Shown: positions 43,198-53,406, counted from the stretch's first letter. The stretch is 64,000 nt of DNA from Dyadobacter alkalitolerans DSM 23607 (GCF_000428845.1 NZ_AUAS01000007.1:124001-188000); one strand, 5' to 3'. The notes: generated by a model not told the origin, from the sequence alone. Program-made: numbers and translations.

Positions 43198-44928
43198 TCA
43201 TTTCATTAGCCTGAATATAGGATAGCGCATATATTCTTTTTCGCGGTATGGCGAATTGTCGTAAATAAAGTCCAGCTGCGCCGCGGCACTTTTTGCAAAC
43301 TCAGGATCAATTTTACGCTTATCCGCCAGCTTAATCCTCAGGCTGACGTCCTTGGCGAGCAATTCGGCGGCAAGATCTTCAAACACATAGGCCGAATAAT
43401 GTTCCTTGGATTGCAAGATCGTGTCAAAGAAATTCCATTTAAAAAAAGAATCTACGCCCTTCGGTTCCAGCGTTTCGACAATGTATCGGTTAGTCCATTG
43501 GTTTACAGGGATATACCAATCGCCTTTCTTGAATTTGACCTGCTGCTTAACAGTCTTCGTAGTCACGCTCGTATGCCAGTAGTGGCCCTCAAATGGCTGT
43601 TTGGGGGTTTCCAGATCTTGTATATAATACGTTTCCACTTCCATTTCCGCGTCATTTTCGAGCTGTTTTACTTCTACACCATTCAGCTTCATGAGGTCGA
43701 TAATGTTGTGCCACCCTTGCGGAATAATGTATGCAACGGGCTTGGTAACCTCGTCTAATGGCGAGTAAGTGTCGTAAAAAGGGATTTTTTTGGTAAATGG
43801 CTTGGAGCGGTTGTACGATAACCTTTGCGCTCCGCTCACCTTGCTGATAATGTATTCAGGTTCAAAACCCTTAAAGTCGATTTGCGTGTTTTTGACTTTA
43901 TTGACTTCCCACGAGACAGCAAATTTCTCCTGCGTTTTTACAGCCTCTTTGGTGTCTTTCCGAAGTTTAAGGAGCTCCCTGCGGTTTCTTGCCAGGAATT
44001 TAATGTTGCCCAACAAATAAGCGTAAGTTGCGGCAACGCGCTTGTCATAAGGCTTCAACATATGCGTTTCTGTCATCACACCGATCGTGTGAAATAATGC
44101 AGCGTAACCTGTTGAATAGCGCGGCCAGTCGGGGAATTGCACAAAACCCTTGTCCGGCGTCTGGCCCCAGGAATTGACATAAGGCGTTGCCTCAAATCCT
44201 GATTCCTTCAAATGCTTGTACATATAAGGCAGGAAAACCTTATCATTAAAATAGCCCAATTTGCCTCCCAGCTTATCTTTTTGTGCATAATCTAATGTTA
44301 TCACATACTGATAATCAGCGCCATTGCTCACGTGTGTATCTGCGAAAAGATCGGGGTCTAATTCGTGGAAAATAGCCGCAAAGCTTCGCGCGTTTCTGGT
44401 GTCGTTTTTGATAAAATCCCTGTTTAGGTCGTAATTCCGGGCATTGCCGCGAAAACCATATTCCTCCGGCCCGGCCTGATTTGTTCGTGTCGTGCTGTTC
44501 CTGTTTAATGCACCGCCAATGTTGTAAAATGGAATTACGGCTATGATCACATTGTCCAGCTCAGGGAATTTTCCGGGATTAACGGCTATGTCGCGCAGCA
44601 GCATCATGGACGCATCCACACCATCCGACTCGCCCGGGTGAATGGCATTGTTGATCAGGAGAATGGCTTTTTGCTGCGATTTTAGTTTCTTGATGTCAAA
44701 GGTTTTGCTTTTGGAATATAACACCAGGTGAAGCGGATGCCCGCTGTCGGTGAGTCCTTTTTCAGTGATCTGAATCTGTGGAAAGTCCTTGGCCAGAAGT
44801 TTGTAAAAAGCAATCCCTTGTTCATAAGTTGGCGTTTGTTTGCCGCCGCTGCTTTCAAATCGGGTTGTGTACTGGGCCTGTGCTGATAATGTAAAGGAGA
44901 AGAGTATTGAGTAAAAAAATAAACGCAT
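43198..44928 (-). CDS. Secreted M14-family zinc carboxypeptidase
   Basis: 576 residues. The signal peptide ends near SAQAQ (about 18). Peptidase M14 motifs follow: HPGE (His97, Glu100) and the distal zinc His199 in FADTHVSNGAD, with NYDLNRDF as substrate loop and a candidate catalytic Glu287 in GVMTETHML. About 280 further C-terminal residues form a beta-rich region of unknown function. It should act in the periplasm or outside on peptides. It has about 195 bases of AT-rich DNA upstream and no operon partner. Confidence 0.9.
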   Translation of the reverse strand: MRLFFYSILFSFTLSAQAQYTTRFESSGGKQTPTYEQGIAFYKLLAKDFPQIQITEKGLTDSGHPLHLVLYSKSKTFDIKKLKSQQKAILLINNAIHPGESDGVDASMMLLRDIAVNPGKFPELDNVIIAVIPFYNIGGALNRNSTTRTNQAGPEEYGFRGNARNYDLNRDFIKNDTRNARSFAAIFHELDPDLFADTHVSNGADYQYVITLDYAQKDKLGGKLGYFNDKVFLPYMYKHLKESGFEATPYVNSWGQTPDKGFVQFPDWPRYSTGYAALFHTIGVMTETHMLKPYDKRVAATYAYLLGNIKFLARNRRELLKLRKDTKEAVKTQEKFAVSWEVNKVKNTQIDFKGFEPEYIISKVSGAQRLSYNRSKPFTKKIPFYDTYSPLDEVTKPVAYIIPQGWHNIIDLMKLNGVEVKQLENDAEMEVETYYIQDLETPKQPFEGHYWHTSVTTKTVKQQVKFKKGDWYIPVNQWTNRYIVETLEPKGVDSFFKWNFFDTILQSKEHYSAYVFEDLAAELLAKDVSLRIKLADKRKIDPEFAKSAAAQLDFIYDNSPYREKEYMRYPIFRLMK

Positions 44929-45054
44929 ATTCGAATTGAAACTTGTTGAGATTAATGTTTGTATTTCTGCATCAAATACAAATACGGGTCTGGCAAATGG
45001 TGTACAAAGCCGATGTATCAGTTGCTTAGATTATCTCTGATATACGACCAATCT

Positions 45055-45084
45055 TTAAAAAGCGTGAACGCAACATTTGTTCAC
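45055..45084 (-). terminator. Weak terminator at the end of the glycan operon
   Basis: On the minus strand GTGAAC and GTTCAC (45064-45084) form a 6-bp stem followed by GCTTTTT. It lies about 40 bases after the SGNH gene stop. Confidence 0.5.
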
Positions 45085-45123
45085 TTAAATGTAGAAAATC
45101 CCGGCAGATAAGCAGGCAGGCAT

Positions 45124-46152
45124 TTAAATATTTTCCTGATCAACAAGCGTGTTAATCAATGCATTGGCCTTGTTAAGCCACAAATTCTGTGCTTCACAGG
45201 TCCAGTGCGAATCGCCTTTAAGGTAAGAAGCAGCGCCCATTTTGCGGAAATCAGTAAGCACGTCAATGTAGGGAACTGGGAGCTTTGGATGTTTGTAAAC
45301 GCGCTCAATGAGTTGATTATAAACGCCGTAGTCAGGCTGCAAAACAGAAACTTTGTTGGGGATGATAGCCAATGCAACGAAGTCAAAACCCATTGTCAGG
45401 GCAGCATTTTTTGTCAATTCGAGATTCATAACAAGCGAATCCAGTTCCGAATTCCGGACTTCGGAGAACGAAGAGGTAACATTCGGCGTGTCCGTGTCCA
45501 TGTGCGAAACTACAGCGCGGTCATTGTCGACCAGGGTTACATTGGTGTTGACACGATGAAAAAGATGATAGGTGAAATCGGCTTTCCATTCCTTAACCTT
45601 TAAAAAAGCTTCATTTTGGAACAAAAGAGCCTCAAAGCGGTCCTGAGCTTGTTTCCCGTTGAATGCTGCATCCAGTTTGTGCATAAATTTGGATGACGAG
45701 ATCTGTTGCGTGAATGTGGCTGAATCCGGCACAACGGAGGTTACGGGTGTTGCCAGATGCTGTCTGAAATGGCGTTCTACGGATTCAAGCAAAAGAATGT
45801 TGGTCGCCGAAGTGTCGAGTTTCACGTGCAGCACATCGGCCCACTTCACATATGCATATTGATCCACTGCGAAATCACTCTTTCCTACGCGCTGCGCTTC
45901 CGTAAAACTATCGCCTACAATATACAAATGCACTTTTTTCGCAGTGTTTTTCGTCGCGGGCGGCGTATAAGCGGGGCATTCTTGTCTTGGATCTTTGAAT
46001 GCCGATAGGTTGGCCATGCGGTAAAGGTCACCGTACTGATAACCGTCGGTGATCAATTTGTATTTTCCAACCAATGCTAACAGGGTAGGGTTGAGCCCGC
46101 TGACCCAGACAATGCATCCCAAAAATAAAACCGCGTATTTTAAAAACTTCAT
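45124..46152 (-). CDS. SGNH/DHHW-type protein, AlgX/AlgJ-like
   Basis: 342 residues. One N-terminal transmembrane segment or signal anchor (about 5-20) leads to a periplasmic domain. The SGNH nucleophile motif is GDSFT (80-84, Ser82); the partner is DSHW (Asp314, His316) near the C-terminus, as in AlgX/AlgJ-type acetyltransferases. Such proteins O-acetylate exopolysaccharides. It is the last gene of the glycan operon, 5 bases after the gene for an 894-residue protein. An acyltransferase 3 that could provide the acyl group is encoded upstream. The substrate glycan is unknown. Confidence 0.8.
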   Translation of the reverse strand: MKFLKYAVLFLGCIVWVSGLNPTLLALVGKYKLITDGYQYGDLYRMANLSAFKDPRQECPAYTPPATKNTAKKVHLYIVGDSFTEAQRVGKSDFAVDQYAYVKWADVLHVKLDTSATNILLLESVERHFRQHLATPVTSVVPDSATFTQQISSSKFMHKLDAAFNGKQAQDRFEALLFQNEAFLKVKEWKADFTYHLFHRVNTNVTLVDNDRAVVSHMDTDTPNVTSSFSEVRNSELDSLVMNLELTKNAALTMGFDFVALAIIPNKVSVLQPDYGVYNQLIERVYKHPKLPVPYIDVLTDFRKMGAASYLKGDSHWTCEAQNLWLNKANALINTLVDQENI

Positions 46153-46157
46153 AACTG

Positions 46158-48842
46158 CTAACGAAGCTTAATAGACCAAACCTGGATTTTTTTCTCCGAA
46201 CGGCTGAATATAAGCAATTTGTAATATCCGGGCTGATAAGTGAGTTGCACAGGCATTTCGGACGGGATTGCCTTGTCGCCCAGCCGCTTGCCGGTCATGT
46301 CGAAAACCGTAGTGTAACTTCCTGACTTAATGGTAATAAAGCGATTATCAACGCCAAAAAAGTGATATTGAATGATCGAATTGGGAAGGATATCCTTTAT
46401 TTCAAAAAGATCATTTCCATCCTTCGTGATGATCGCCGTTTTAGAATTCAATGACCGGATCAGGATCCAATCCAGCGAATTCCGGTCAAATAATGTCTTG
46501 AATTTCGAGCCCGGCTCAGGTCTAAGCAACTGCTTACGCGATGTGATCTTTCCGTCCAGACTAATGCGGATCAACTCGCCGGAAACACTTACACCTACAA
46601 GCTCAGGCTGGCCGGTTGCGGGATTTTGCGTCCAGGTAAATGCGCTTTCCGTCCGGGTCAGGATGTCCACCGGGAAACCCTGCTTAACCGTTCCGTTTTC
46701 CTTTAAAAGGAAGATCTTACCGTTTTTCTGTGTGACAATAAACCCACGGTTCCCGGTCTGGTTCAATGCAACAACGGGACTTTGAATGTTCTCAAACTGA
46801 ACGGAATGGTTTAGCCGCCTGATCGGCTTTGTTACGCTTTCCCATAGGAAAAGCTCTTCCGCCGTATTTTTTATGATAAACCGGTTACTGCCATCATCCC
46901 CACCGTCAATCGCATACAATGCAGCAATATCCTGGCCGGAAGGCAGCGAGCCCGTAAATGTTGTGACGGTGGTAGAATCATCTTCGTCCAATGCGTAAAC
47001 CGTGCCCTTAGTCGCAAAAATACGCTGTTGCCGTCCAATGTTCAAAAAATCGACCTTATAGGCAGATGTAATGATCGGTCCGTTAAGCTTGGCAATGGTT
47101 TCGGTTTTTCCTTCTCGCAAATTATTGGTCCTGAGTAAGTTATTTTGCTTGTCGGTCAGCAATATTTCCGAGCTCCCATCGATCGGGTTCTGCAAAGCCG
47201 CTAATTGAGAATCGAAGATTTCCGGCCATTCAATGTCAATGTTCAGGAAAGTGCGGTTGAGGACTTTATTGGCAGTCTGGCGTTTTTTAGGAATAAGTGT
47301 GATTTCCGGAAATGCATCGCCGTCCTCATATTTACATTGGAATACGAGTGATTCCATCTTGGTAACCAAATCATTATATTTCTTAATCCCGCCATTGCCT
47401 GCACGCGTCTGCGCCTTACGCAAATTGACGATCAACGAAAGCTGGGCTTCTGATTTCGCAGAAGTAAGAATGCTGTCATATTCCGGCGATTGTTTCCAGG
47501 TAATCTGATTCTCGTAGTCGACAATGTAATTCTGCAAAACCTGAGAATTATTGCTGATCACCAGATAAGGCGCAATGTACGTGATGTAACTGCGTGGGAA
47601 CCCCGTAAACATGGGACCGTAAAGGCCGGACGGCAGCTCGGGAATGGGCACAGAGTAAATGTCGTAACCCTGGTATTGGTCAATGGAAACATTCGTTTCT
47701 TCATTCGCCAGGCGCGCCAGCTTTTGCAGTACAGGCCGCAATTTTTCATAATTCGAAAACTCAGCCAGCAGAATTTTGCCGTCACTGATGCTGTTATTTT
47801 CTTCCAGTTGACATAAAATCAACTCGGCACCCAGGTTATCGATGAGCTGATTGCTTTCCTTTCCAATGTAGTAAGCAAGCTTATTCCAGGATTCGGACTT
47901 GTATTTTTTATGCCATTTTTTAAACTCCTTCTGAAATGCAGCCCGGTCCACAACTCCCGATCTGTAAAGAAATGACGTTTGCTGAGATATGTGCTTGTGA
48001 CCGGTGAAGGGAGCACCAGGAATGTCTTTGATAATGTTGGTGAGATAGTAATCCGGCGCGTCGGTTCCGGTCGACTTTAATGAAAGACCGCCTTTTGCCT
48101 TCGCTTCTTCAATGTGAAAATCCTGGAATGTTGGAAAATTCCGGCCGAACTCATAAAAGTTGCCATTGATATTATCCCCTGAAATAACTGATTTCCAGGC
48201 ATCATTTCGCAGATAAATGCTGGTTCCATAATCCGAATCGTTTAAATCGGAGAAGCGCGATTTCAGCCGGAACGATTCAATGTTGATGGAAGAAGCCCGG
48301 ACTGCATCCTCAATCAGATCGCCGTAATAGCTTACAATTAAATAATGATCTTCAATAAGATAGGAAAAAAGCGGACGCGAATTAGCATCGATAATGTCTG
48401 TAATGCGGTGATCCTGGAAATTATGATGCAGCGCGCGGATATTGGGATTCTGCGGCGTGCTTAGCCATTTCGATTCTTCCTCATTAGCGATCGGAATGTA
48501 CATGATCACACCCCATTCTGTGCTTGTGCGCGGATGGTAGGAGTAGGATACTGCCTTGTTTTTGAGGAAGTTACTTAACTTTTTCTGGTCTTTTGCGAAA
48601 AGGTTAAGGAGCGATAAGTTGTCGCTTGCAACATCCAGCAGAGGAAGTCGCTTCACATCCAGATTGGCGTCGGTAGCGACGTAAAGTGAATCTTGAAGAT
48701 GCTCGCTGGTAATGACGACAAGTGCGCTGGACGGGATGAATTTCCACGCAGCAGCCGAGCCTCTCGAATATTTGAACAGAAAATATCCTGCTGCCGCAAT
48801 GACAGCAGCGAGCAGGATAGCTAAAATGTATTTTTTCGACAC
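46158..48842 (-). CDS. Large membrane-anchored periplasmic protein of unknown function
   Basis: 894 residues. An N-terminal transmembrane helix (about 5-24) anchors a large periplasmic part. Residues 30-530 show a DUF3352-like layout (FIPSSALVVITSEHLQ, later ISNNSQVLQNYIVDYENQ). Residues about 545-890 look like a seven-bladed propeller of PQQ/quinoprotein type (repeats such as NGKIFLLKENGTVKQGFPVDI and SVSGELIRISLDGK). No catalytic residue was recognised. It is 11 bases after a GT2 gene and 5 bases before the SGNH gene, so it probably acts in export, scaffolding or assembly of the glycan. Confidence 0.7.
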   Translation of the reverse strand: MSKKYILAILLAAVIAAAGYFLFKYSRGSAAAWKFIPSSALVVITSEHLQDSLYVATDANLDVKRLPLLDVASDNLSLLNLFAKDQKKLSNFLKNKAVSYSYHPRTSTEWGVIMYIPIANEEESKWLSTPQNPNIRALHHNFQDHRITDIIDANSRPLFSYLIEDHYLIVSYYGDLIEDAVRASSINIESFRLKSRFSDLNDSDYGTSIYLRNDAWKSVISGDNINGNFYEFGRNFPTFQDFHIEEAKAKGGLSLKSTGTDAPDYYLTNIIKDIPGAPFTGHKHISQQTSFLYRSGVVDRAAFQKEFKKWHKKYKSESWNKLAYYIGKESNQLIDNLGAELILCQLEENNSISDGKILLAEFSNYEKLRPVLQKLARLANEETNVSIDQYQGYDIYSVPIPELPSGLYGPMFTGFPRSYITYIAPYLVISNNSQVLQNYIVDYENQITWKQSPEYDSILTSAKSEAQLSLIVNLRKAQTRAGNGGIKKYNDLVTKMESLVFQCKYEDGDAFPEITLIPKKRQTANKVLNRTFLNIDIEWPEIFDSQLAALQNPIDGSSEILLTDKQNNLLRTNNLREGKTETIAKLNGPIITSAYKVDFLNIGRQQRIFATKGTVYALDEDDSTTVTTFTGSLPSGQDIAALYAIDGGDDGSNRFIIKNTAEELFLWESVTKPIRRLNHSVQFENIQSPVVALNQTGNRGFIVTQKNGKIFLLKENGTVKQGFPVDILTRTESAFTWTQNPATGQPELVGVSVSGELIRISLDGKITSRKQLLRPEPGSKFKTLFDRNSLDWILIRSLNSKTAIITKDGNDLFEIKDILPNSIIQYHFFGVDNRFITIKSGSYTTVFDMTGKRLGDKAIPSEMPVQLTYQPGYYKLLIFSRSEKKIQVWSIKLR

Positions 48843-48853
48843 AAGCCTAATGG

Positions 48854-49597
48854 TTAAGCACGGATCGCTCTCACTTTATCATTGAGTTCCAGGCGAAACC
48901 GCAACAGTTCTTTAAAGCTGCGTATACAAACCTTCCAGAGGTTCCACTTAACGATCGAAACCGTTCCGGTTTCGCGGTCTTTATGTGTAATGGGTATATC
49001 GAATAATTCCTGACCTGATTTTTTGGCCATCACCGACAAGAAAATATTAGGTGCGAAAGGCTCAGGATCAGGCAATTGGTTCATTAGTTTTTGCAGGAAC
49101 GTTCCTTTGATCAAACGGAAAGGAATGTTGCTGTCCATGATGAATGTGCCATAAACCGTCGAGATCGTTCCACGAAGGAATTTTGTGATGAACAAACGGA
49201 CGCCGGCATCGTGCCTTACTTGTCTGTAACCCAGGATAAACTGAGACTGGCTGCGCTTGTTCCAAAGCTTATCGAAGTCATCGGAAACAAACTGATCGTC
49301 ACTGTCTGTCTGAAAAACATATTCCGAATTCAGTTCAAGTGCTTTGCGATAGCCGTTTACGACTGCATTGCCATGACCACCGTTTTTCTGATTGATAACT
49401 GTCAGATTGGTAACCTCTTGCTGTAATTTGTCCAAAAGCACTTTCGTATTGTCTTTCGAACCGTCATTGATTACAATCAGTGTTGTATTGTCGTTGGGAA
49501 ATTTATTTTTTAAGAAATTAGTCCAATTATATACTACCTTTTCGATACAATCCTGTTCATTGTATGCGGGCATTACTATACTAAGAAGGTACGACAT
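48854..49597 (-). CDS. Family 2 glycosyltransferase, dolichyl/undecaprenyl-phosphate type
   Basis: 247 residues of GT-A fold: SIVMPAYNEQDCIEKVV, the nucleotide-binding NDGS (44-47) and the metal-binding DSDD (98-101). There is no transmembrane segment. It resembles the soluble DPM1-like class that loads a sugar on a polyprenyl phosphate. It is 76 bases after the acyltransferase 3 gene and 11 bases before the 894-residue protein gene. The donor sugar is unknown. Confidence 0.87.
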   Translation of the reverse strand: MSYLLSIVMPAYNEQDCIEKVVYNWTNFLKNKFPNDNTTLIVINDGSKDNTKVLLDKLQQEVTNLTVINQKNGGHGNAVVNGYRKALELNSEYVFQTDSDDQFVSDDFDKLWNKRSQSQFILGYRQVRHDAGVRLFITKFLRGTISTVYGTFIMDSNIPFRLIKGTFLQKLMNQLPDPEPFAPNIFLSVMAKKSGQELFDIPITHKDRETGTVSIVKWNLWKVCIRSFKELLRFRLELNDKVRAIRA

Positions 49598-49673
49598 GCA
49601 GAAACTTATTTGGTATGGTTGCGCGAAATTAATAAATAAAGCCTGTAACCGGGCTATGGGTAATGATAAATTA

Positions 49674-50792
49674 CTAAGCGTACCTGTCTTTCAAGGCATT
49701 AATGGGCTTCTCAAAAAAGTGCCAGGAGACAGCAGCGACAGCAATCGTTAATAAGATCACGACCAGCGCTTCAAAGGCAACCGAGCCTTTCAGCTCCGGA
49801 ACATATTGATAGATTTTCCGGAAAATGCGAACGGTAGGATGCATAGGACCACTATGGAAGTGGTTATAGACGAAATTGTGATAGAGATACAAGCCGTAAC
49901 TGATTTTTCCTAAGTAAATGCTCACTGGATTTTCCAGGAAAGCGGCCATGATTCCCGTATAGCCCATAACGCCCCGCCCGATCAGGAAAAAGCCGAAAAT
50001 GGACGACACAGTTCTGTCCAGCACAACAAATGATACATTGAAACGGTTATCAAATGTTTTAGACCAGAATTGAAGCAAAACCCATACAGCGAATGCAAGC
50101 ACTACAGGCCATGTTTTACTGAAAAGCTTCTCAAAAAAATCGTTCCTGTAAAGCTGCAACCACGCAAGTAAGCCACCTAATGCAAACGAGTCCAGGCATG
50201 CTGGCGTACTCACATATGTCACGATCCAGTCGTCCAGGGCAAAATCCGGATTTGTGTAGAAATAGTAAAAACGAAATGCGAGGCTTAGCAAGCCCATAAC
50301 GCCCAAAACCGGAACCAGCTTGCCTTTTGGTATAAAAAATATAAGGAAAGGAAAGAACAAATAAACCTGCTCTTCAACGGCCAGCGACCACAAATGGTCC
50401 ATAGAACCCATCCAGGTTTTATTCCAGGCCATGTAAATATTTGTCCCGTACAATGCCAGCCAGCCCAGTTTTTCTCTTACGGGAGGCACATTGAAGATAT
50501 AGAGCAGGAAAATGGTCAGATAATAGACCGGAAAGATCCTTATCGTTCTGCGGATCAGGAATTTGCTCAGGTATTTCTTGAACCCGCCTTCCAGTTCATA
50601 GTTTTTCTCTTTACTTTTCAGGAGAATCCGGGAAATCAAAAAGCCGCTTAGTACAAAAAAGATGGTCACTCCCGTAGCGCCGACGGGCACCGTGTTGATT
50701 TCTACAAACAGATGTTCGATCAGCACCAGCGCGATGGCAATGAAGCGGATTCCATCAAGTTGAATAATGTGTCCCTGTGATGTGCTGCGCAT
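49674..50792 (-). CDS. Acyltransferase 3 family membrane protein
   Basis: 372 residues with about ten transmembrane segments. The N-terminal QLDGIRFIAIALVLIEHLF has the conserved Arg and His27 of AT3 proteins; NTTFFVLSGFLISRIL-like residues (VTIFFVLSGFLISRILL) follow, and WSLAVEEQVYLFFP is another family block. AT3 proteins move acyl groups across the inner membrane to modify surface glycans. It is 2 bases after the GT-C-like gene. Together with the SGNH protein encoded downstream it suggests O-acetylation of the glycan. Confidence 0.9.
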   Translation of the reverse strand: MRSTSQGHIIQLDGIRFIAIALVLIEHLFVEINTVPVGATGVTIFFVLSGFLISRILLKSKEKNYELEGGFKKYLSKFLIRRTIRIFPVYYLTIFLLYIFNVPPVREKLGWLALYGTNIYMAWNKTWMGSMDHLWSLAVEEQVYLFFPFLIFFIPKGKLVPVLGVMGLLSLAFRFYYFYTNPDFALDDWIVTYVSTPACLDSFALGGLLAWLQLYRNDFFEKLFSKTWPVVLAFAVWVLLQFWSKTFDNRFNVSFVVLDRTVSSIFGFFLIGRGVMGYTGIMAAFLENPVSIYLGKISYGLYLYHNFVYNHFHSGPMHPTVRIFRKIYQYVPELKGSVAFEALVVILLTIAVAAVSWHFFEKPINALKDRYA

Positions 50793-50794
50793 AA

Positions 50795-52489
50795 TTACCA
50801 GTTTACCTTCACCGTCTTTTTCTTAGTTTCCTTTACCCGGACTTTCTGATTTTGAAACAGAATGCCCGTTTGATCTCCCTGCTGCCTGATTAATGCAACA
50901 TCATAAAGCCCTTTGTCCATTTCAGAAAAAGGAATGTTCGCTCTGAATCCCGGTGCAAAGTAATATTGTTTCAAAAAAAGCTCTTTCCGGCTTGTATTAC
51001 GCGTTCTCAATGCTGGAAACAGATAATACCGCTCTTTGGAACTGAGCAAAATGTAAATGCCGCTGTCCTGCAATCTCTGGCTGGTAAAAGTATTATTTTC
51101 AATAGTCAGATTTTCTTCGCCAGCATTAAAAGTAGTGCGATCGTACAATTCCGTCAGGCCGCGTGAATTTCCGGCATAAGTCTGGCGGTCCGCCAAGGAA
51201 ATGAGCGGGAGAAGCTTATTATAGAAGACAGGCGTTTTCTCGACTATATTGGCCGCAAACGAAGTGTCAGCCGGGTATTTCAGTTCTTTGTCTGTATAAG
51301 TCCAGTTAAACTGGGAAGTCGTTAACTCCTTACGCAAGTTATAAGCGTCAACCAAATGATAATGATAGCTGAAAATGTTGAATATCACGCCAAGGAAAAC
51401 AATCGATGTCACATAGGGTGAGAGAAAACTTCCGCGAATCGGAATAACCACATACAAATACGCGACAATCAGCAAAAGAACCGAGTAAATCTTATAACGG
51501 CTGGTTACCAATGTATCAAACCCAAATCCTGCACGACTGTAAACCACAATTAATGCAGTGGCCAGAATGAAAAGGATAGTTCCGAGGCAAAAAAGGTCTG
51601 TTATGCGCTCAAATTTCTGGCTGTATTTATTCCGGACGATGCGGAACAGCGTAGTAGAAACAATGGAAATAGCAACCAGGAACAAAACGATCCCCATAAA
51701 AAAGCAAACCTTAATGTGGTCGGCAACCGGAAATGATTCTGCAAATGATCCCAGAAACGCCATATAACCCTTAATAAACTGGAAAATGGTCGCTTTGGAT
51801 TCGGGATTGGATTCCGGTTTGGTATACCAATTGAAATAGCAGAAGATCTCAACAGCACTGACAATGAGCCACAAGGCAAAGCGTTTTCTATTGCCCGTCA
51901 GAAATAATAGCAGCGCGCCCAGCGGAAGAACCAGCAAACCGTTCCCGCTCGTCAGGATCGTGACGCCAGCAAAAATAAGGGAAATTACGAAGGGCAGTGT
52001 TTTAAAATTGATACACAAATACAACGTCCAGACTGCCAGAGTAACGACACCAAAATTCTGGATCGCAGCCATTCCCCAATACATATTTTCCCAAAATGCA
52101 AGTGTAAGCCAGAGAAAAGGAACGGGTAATATGGCAGATAAAGGCTTTTTGTTCTTTTTTAGCAATTCATACCAAAGCGGGATAACAGCCAAAAGCAACA
52201 GATTCCCGGCTGTCATCAGGTGCCGGTAATTCAATGATCCAAACAACGAATAGTCCCACCAGGAAATGAGCCTTGTTAAGGAAATCCGGTGCTCATTATG
52301 CTGTTTAAAGAGCAGCCAGATCTTCTCTTTCCAGGACGACGCCTGGGAATAATACAGGATAAATTCTTTTAAAGCGTGGTCGTCGAATTTTGGAATATTA
52401 ATAGCATAATAATTCCAGACCATAAAATAAATCAGGACCGGTAGCAGCAGGATCAGGCTCAGAAAGATAGTTAAAGCCTTTTTCGTCAT
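50795..52489 (-). CDS. Polytopic membrane protein, possible GT-C glycosyltransferase
   Basis: 564 residues with about ten transmembrane helices and a C-terminal soluble periplasmic domain (about 420-564). The first periplasmic loop has FDDHAL (Asp36, Asp37), an acidic pair like that of GT-C glycosyltransferases, and EHRISLTRLISWWDY shortly after. No family could be named with confidence. The gene overlaps the transketolase C-subunit gene by 4 bases (ATGA-type) and precedes the acyltransferase by 2 bases, so it is certainly part of the glycan operon. O-antigen modification enzymes of the GtrI/GtrII type are an alternative. Confidence 0.65.
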   Translation of the reverse strand: MTKKALTIFLSLILLLPVLIYFMVWNYYAINIPKFDDHALKEFILYYSQASSWKEKIWLLFKQHNEHRISLTRLISWWDYSLFGSLNYRHLMTAGNLLLLAVIPLWYELLKKNKKPLSAILPVPFLWLTLAFWENMYWGMAAIQNFGVVTLAVWTLYLCINFKTLPFVISLIFAGVTILTSGNGLLVLPLGALLLFLTGNRKRFALWLIVSAVEIFCYFNWYTKPESNPESKATIFQFIKGYMAFLGSFAESFPVADHIKVCFFMGIVLFLVAISIVSTTLFRIVRNKYSQKFERITDLFCLGTILFILATALIVVYSRAGFGFDTLVTSRYKIYSVLLLIVAYLYVVIPIRGSFLSPYVTSIVFLGVIFNIFSYHYHLVDAYNLRKELTTSQFNWTYTDKELKYPADTSFAANIVEKTPVFYNKLLPLISLADRQTYAGNSRGLTELYDRTTFNAGEENLTIENNTFTSQRLQDSGIYILLSSKERYYLFPALRTRNTSRKELFLKQYYFAPGFRANIPFSEMDKGLYDVALIRQQGDQTGILFQNQKVRVKETKKKTVKVNW

Positions 52490-53406
52490 GCCGGAATCAT
52501 TAACTGACCAATATGGGAAACGATGGAATCAGGATCCAGCCCGGATAACTTCTGGTGATATGTCTGACTTCCGTAACGGGAATTCGGATAACCTTCTGCT
52601 CTCAGGCTTTTGAAAGCACGTGGGAAGATGCCCTTCTCCAAAAGCTGGATAGAAAGCTGTTGTGCCAACCCGCCAATGCTGATGTGTTCTTCCGCCACAA
52701 GAATTGCAGGCGCTTTCCGAATGAGCGTTTCCACTTCGTCGGTAATTTGCAAAGGGAAATGCATTGCTGTAATCACATTCACTTTCGCTGTAAGGTCTTC
52801 GGAAAGTGAAAGGGCGGTCATGACATTATTAGCGATTGGTCCTAATGCAAAAACCGTAATTTCGGCCGTTTCCGGCGCATGGATTACTTTGAACGAGCCG
52901 GAAATGTAACTGTTGTCGGGAGTTGTTTTCCCTGCTCCCAAACGCAGGTAAGCGGGGCGCGCGTCAGCGACAATCTGTTGGATCATAGGTTCCACTTCAT
53001 CAGCAAAAGCCGGAACCCACACATTTGCGTTCTGCTGACCGCTCAGGCAAGCCAGGTCTTCAATTGTATGATGGCTGCTTCCCATGATTCCGTAACCATA
53101 ACCACCGCCGTTCCCAACCAGGAATACAGGTAAGTTGTTGAAACACACATCATTCCGAAACTGCTCCAAGCAGCGGTAAACGATAAAAGGGGCAATGCTG
53201 TAACAGAAAACTTTATAGCCTTTATGTGCAAATCCTGCTGCTACGCCGACCATATTCTGCTCAGCCACACCAGCATTTATAAATCTTTTACCCATTTTGG
53301 CCTGCAAGTTTTCCAATGCATTATAGCCAAGATCGCCAGTAATGAAGACAACGGAGTCATCCTCCACTGCCAACTGCTCCATAGCGTTTGAAAATTCTTT
53401 TCTCAT
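52486..53406 (-). CDS. Transketolase, C-terminal (pyrimidine-binding) subunit
   Basis: 306 residues that correspond to the second half of transketolase: the TPP pyrimidine-binding domain with GVAEQNMVGVAAG (Glu49 activates the cofactor) and GGGYGYGIMGSSHHTIED, and the C-terminal domain. It should pair with the N-subunit encoded upstream to transfer a two-carbon ketol unit. Split transketolases of this kind are frequent in nucleotide-sugar and surface-polysaccharide loci. It is separated from the N-subunit gene by the epimerase-glycosyltransferase fusion gene. It starts 33 bases after that gene and overlaps the membrane-protein gene by 4 bases. Confidence 0.9.
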   Translation of the reverse strand: MRKEFSNAMEQLAVEDDSVVFITGDLGYNALENLQAKMGKRFINAGVAEQNMVGVAAGFAHKGYKVFCYSIAPFIVYRCLEQFRNDVCFNNLPVFLVGNGGGYGYGIMGSSHHTIEDLACLSGQQNANVWVPAFADEVEPMIQQIVADARPAYLRLGAGKTTPDNSYISGSFKVIHAPETAEITVFALGPIANNVMTALSLSEDLTAKVNVITAMHFPLQITDEVETLIRKAPAILVAEEHISIGGLAQQLSIQLLEKGIFPRAFKSLRAEGYPNSRYGSQTYHQKLSGLDPDSIVSHIGQLMIPA

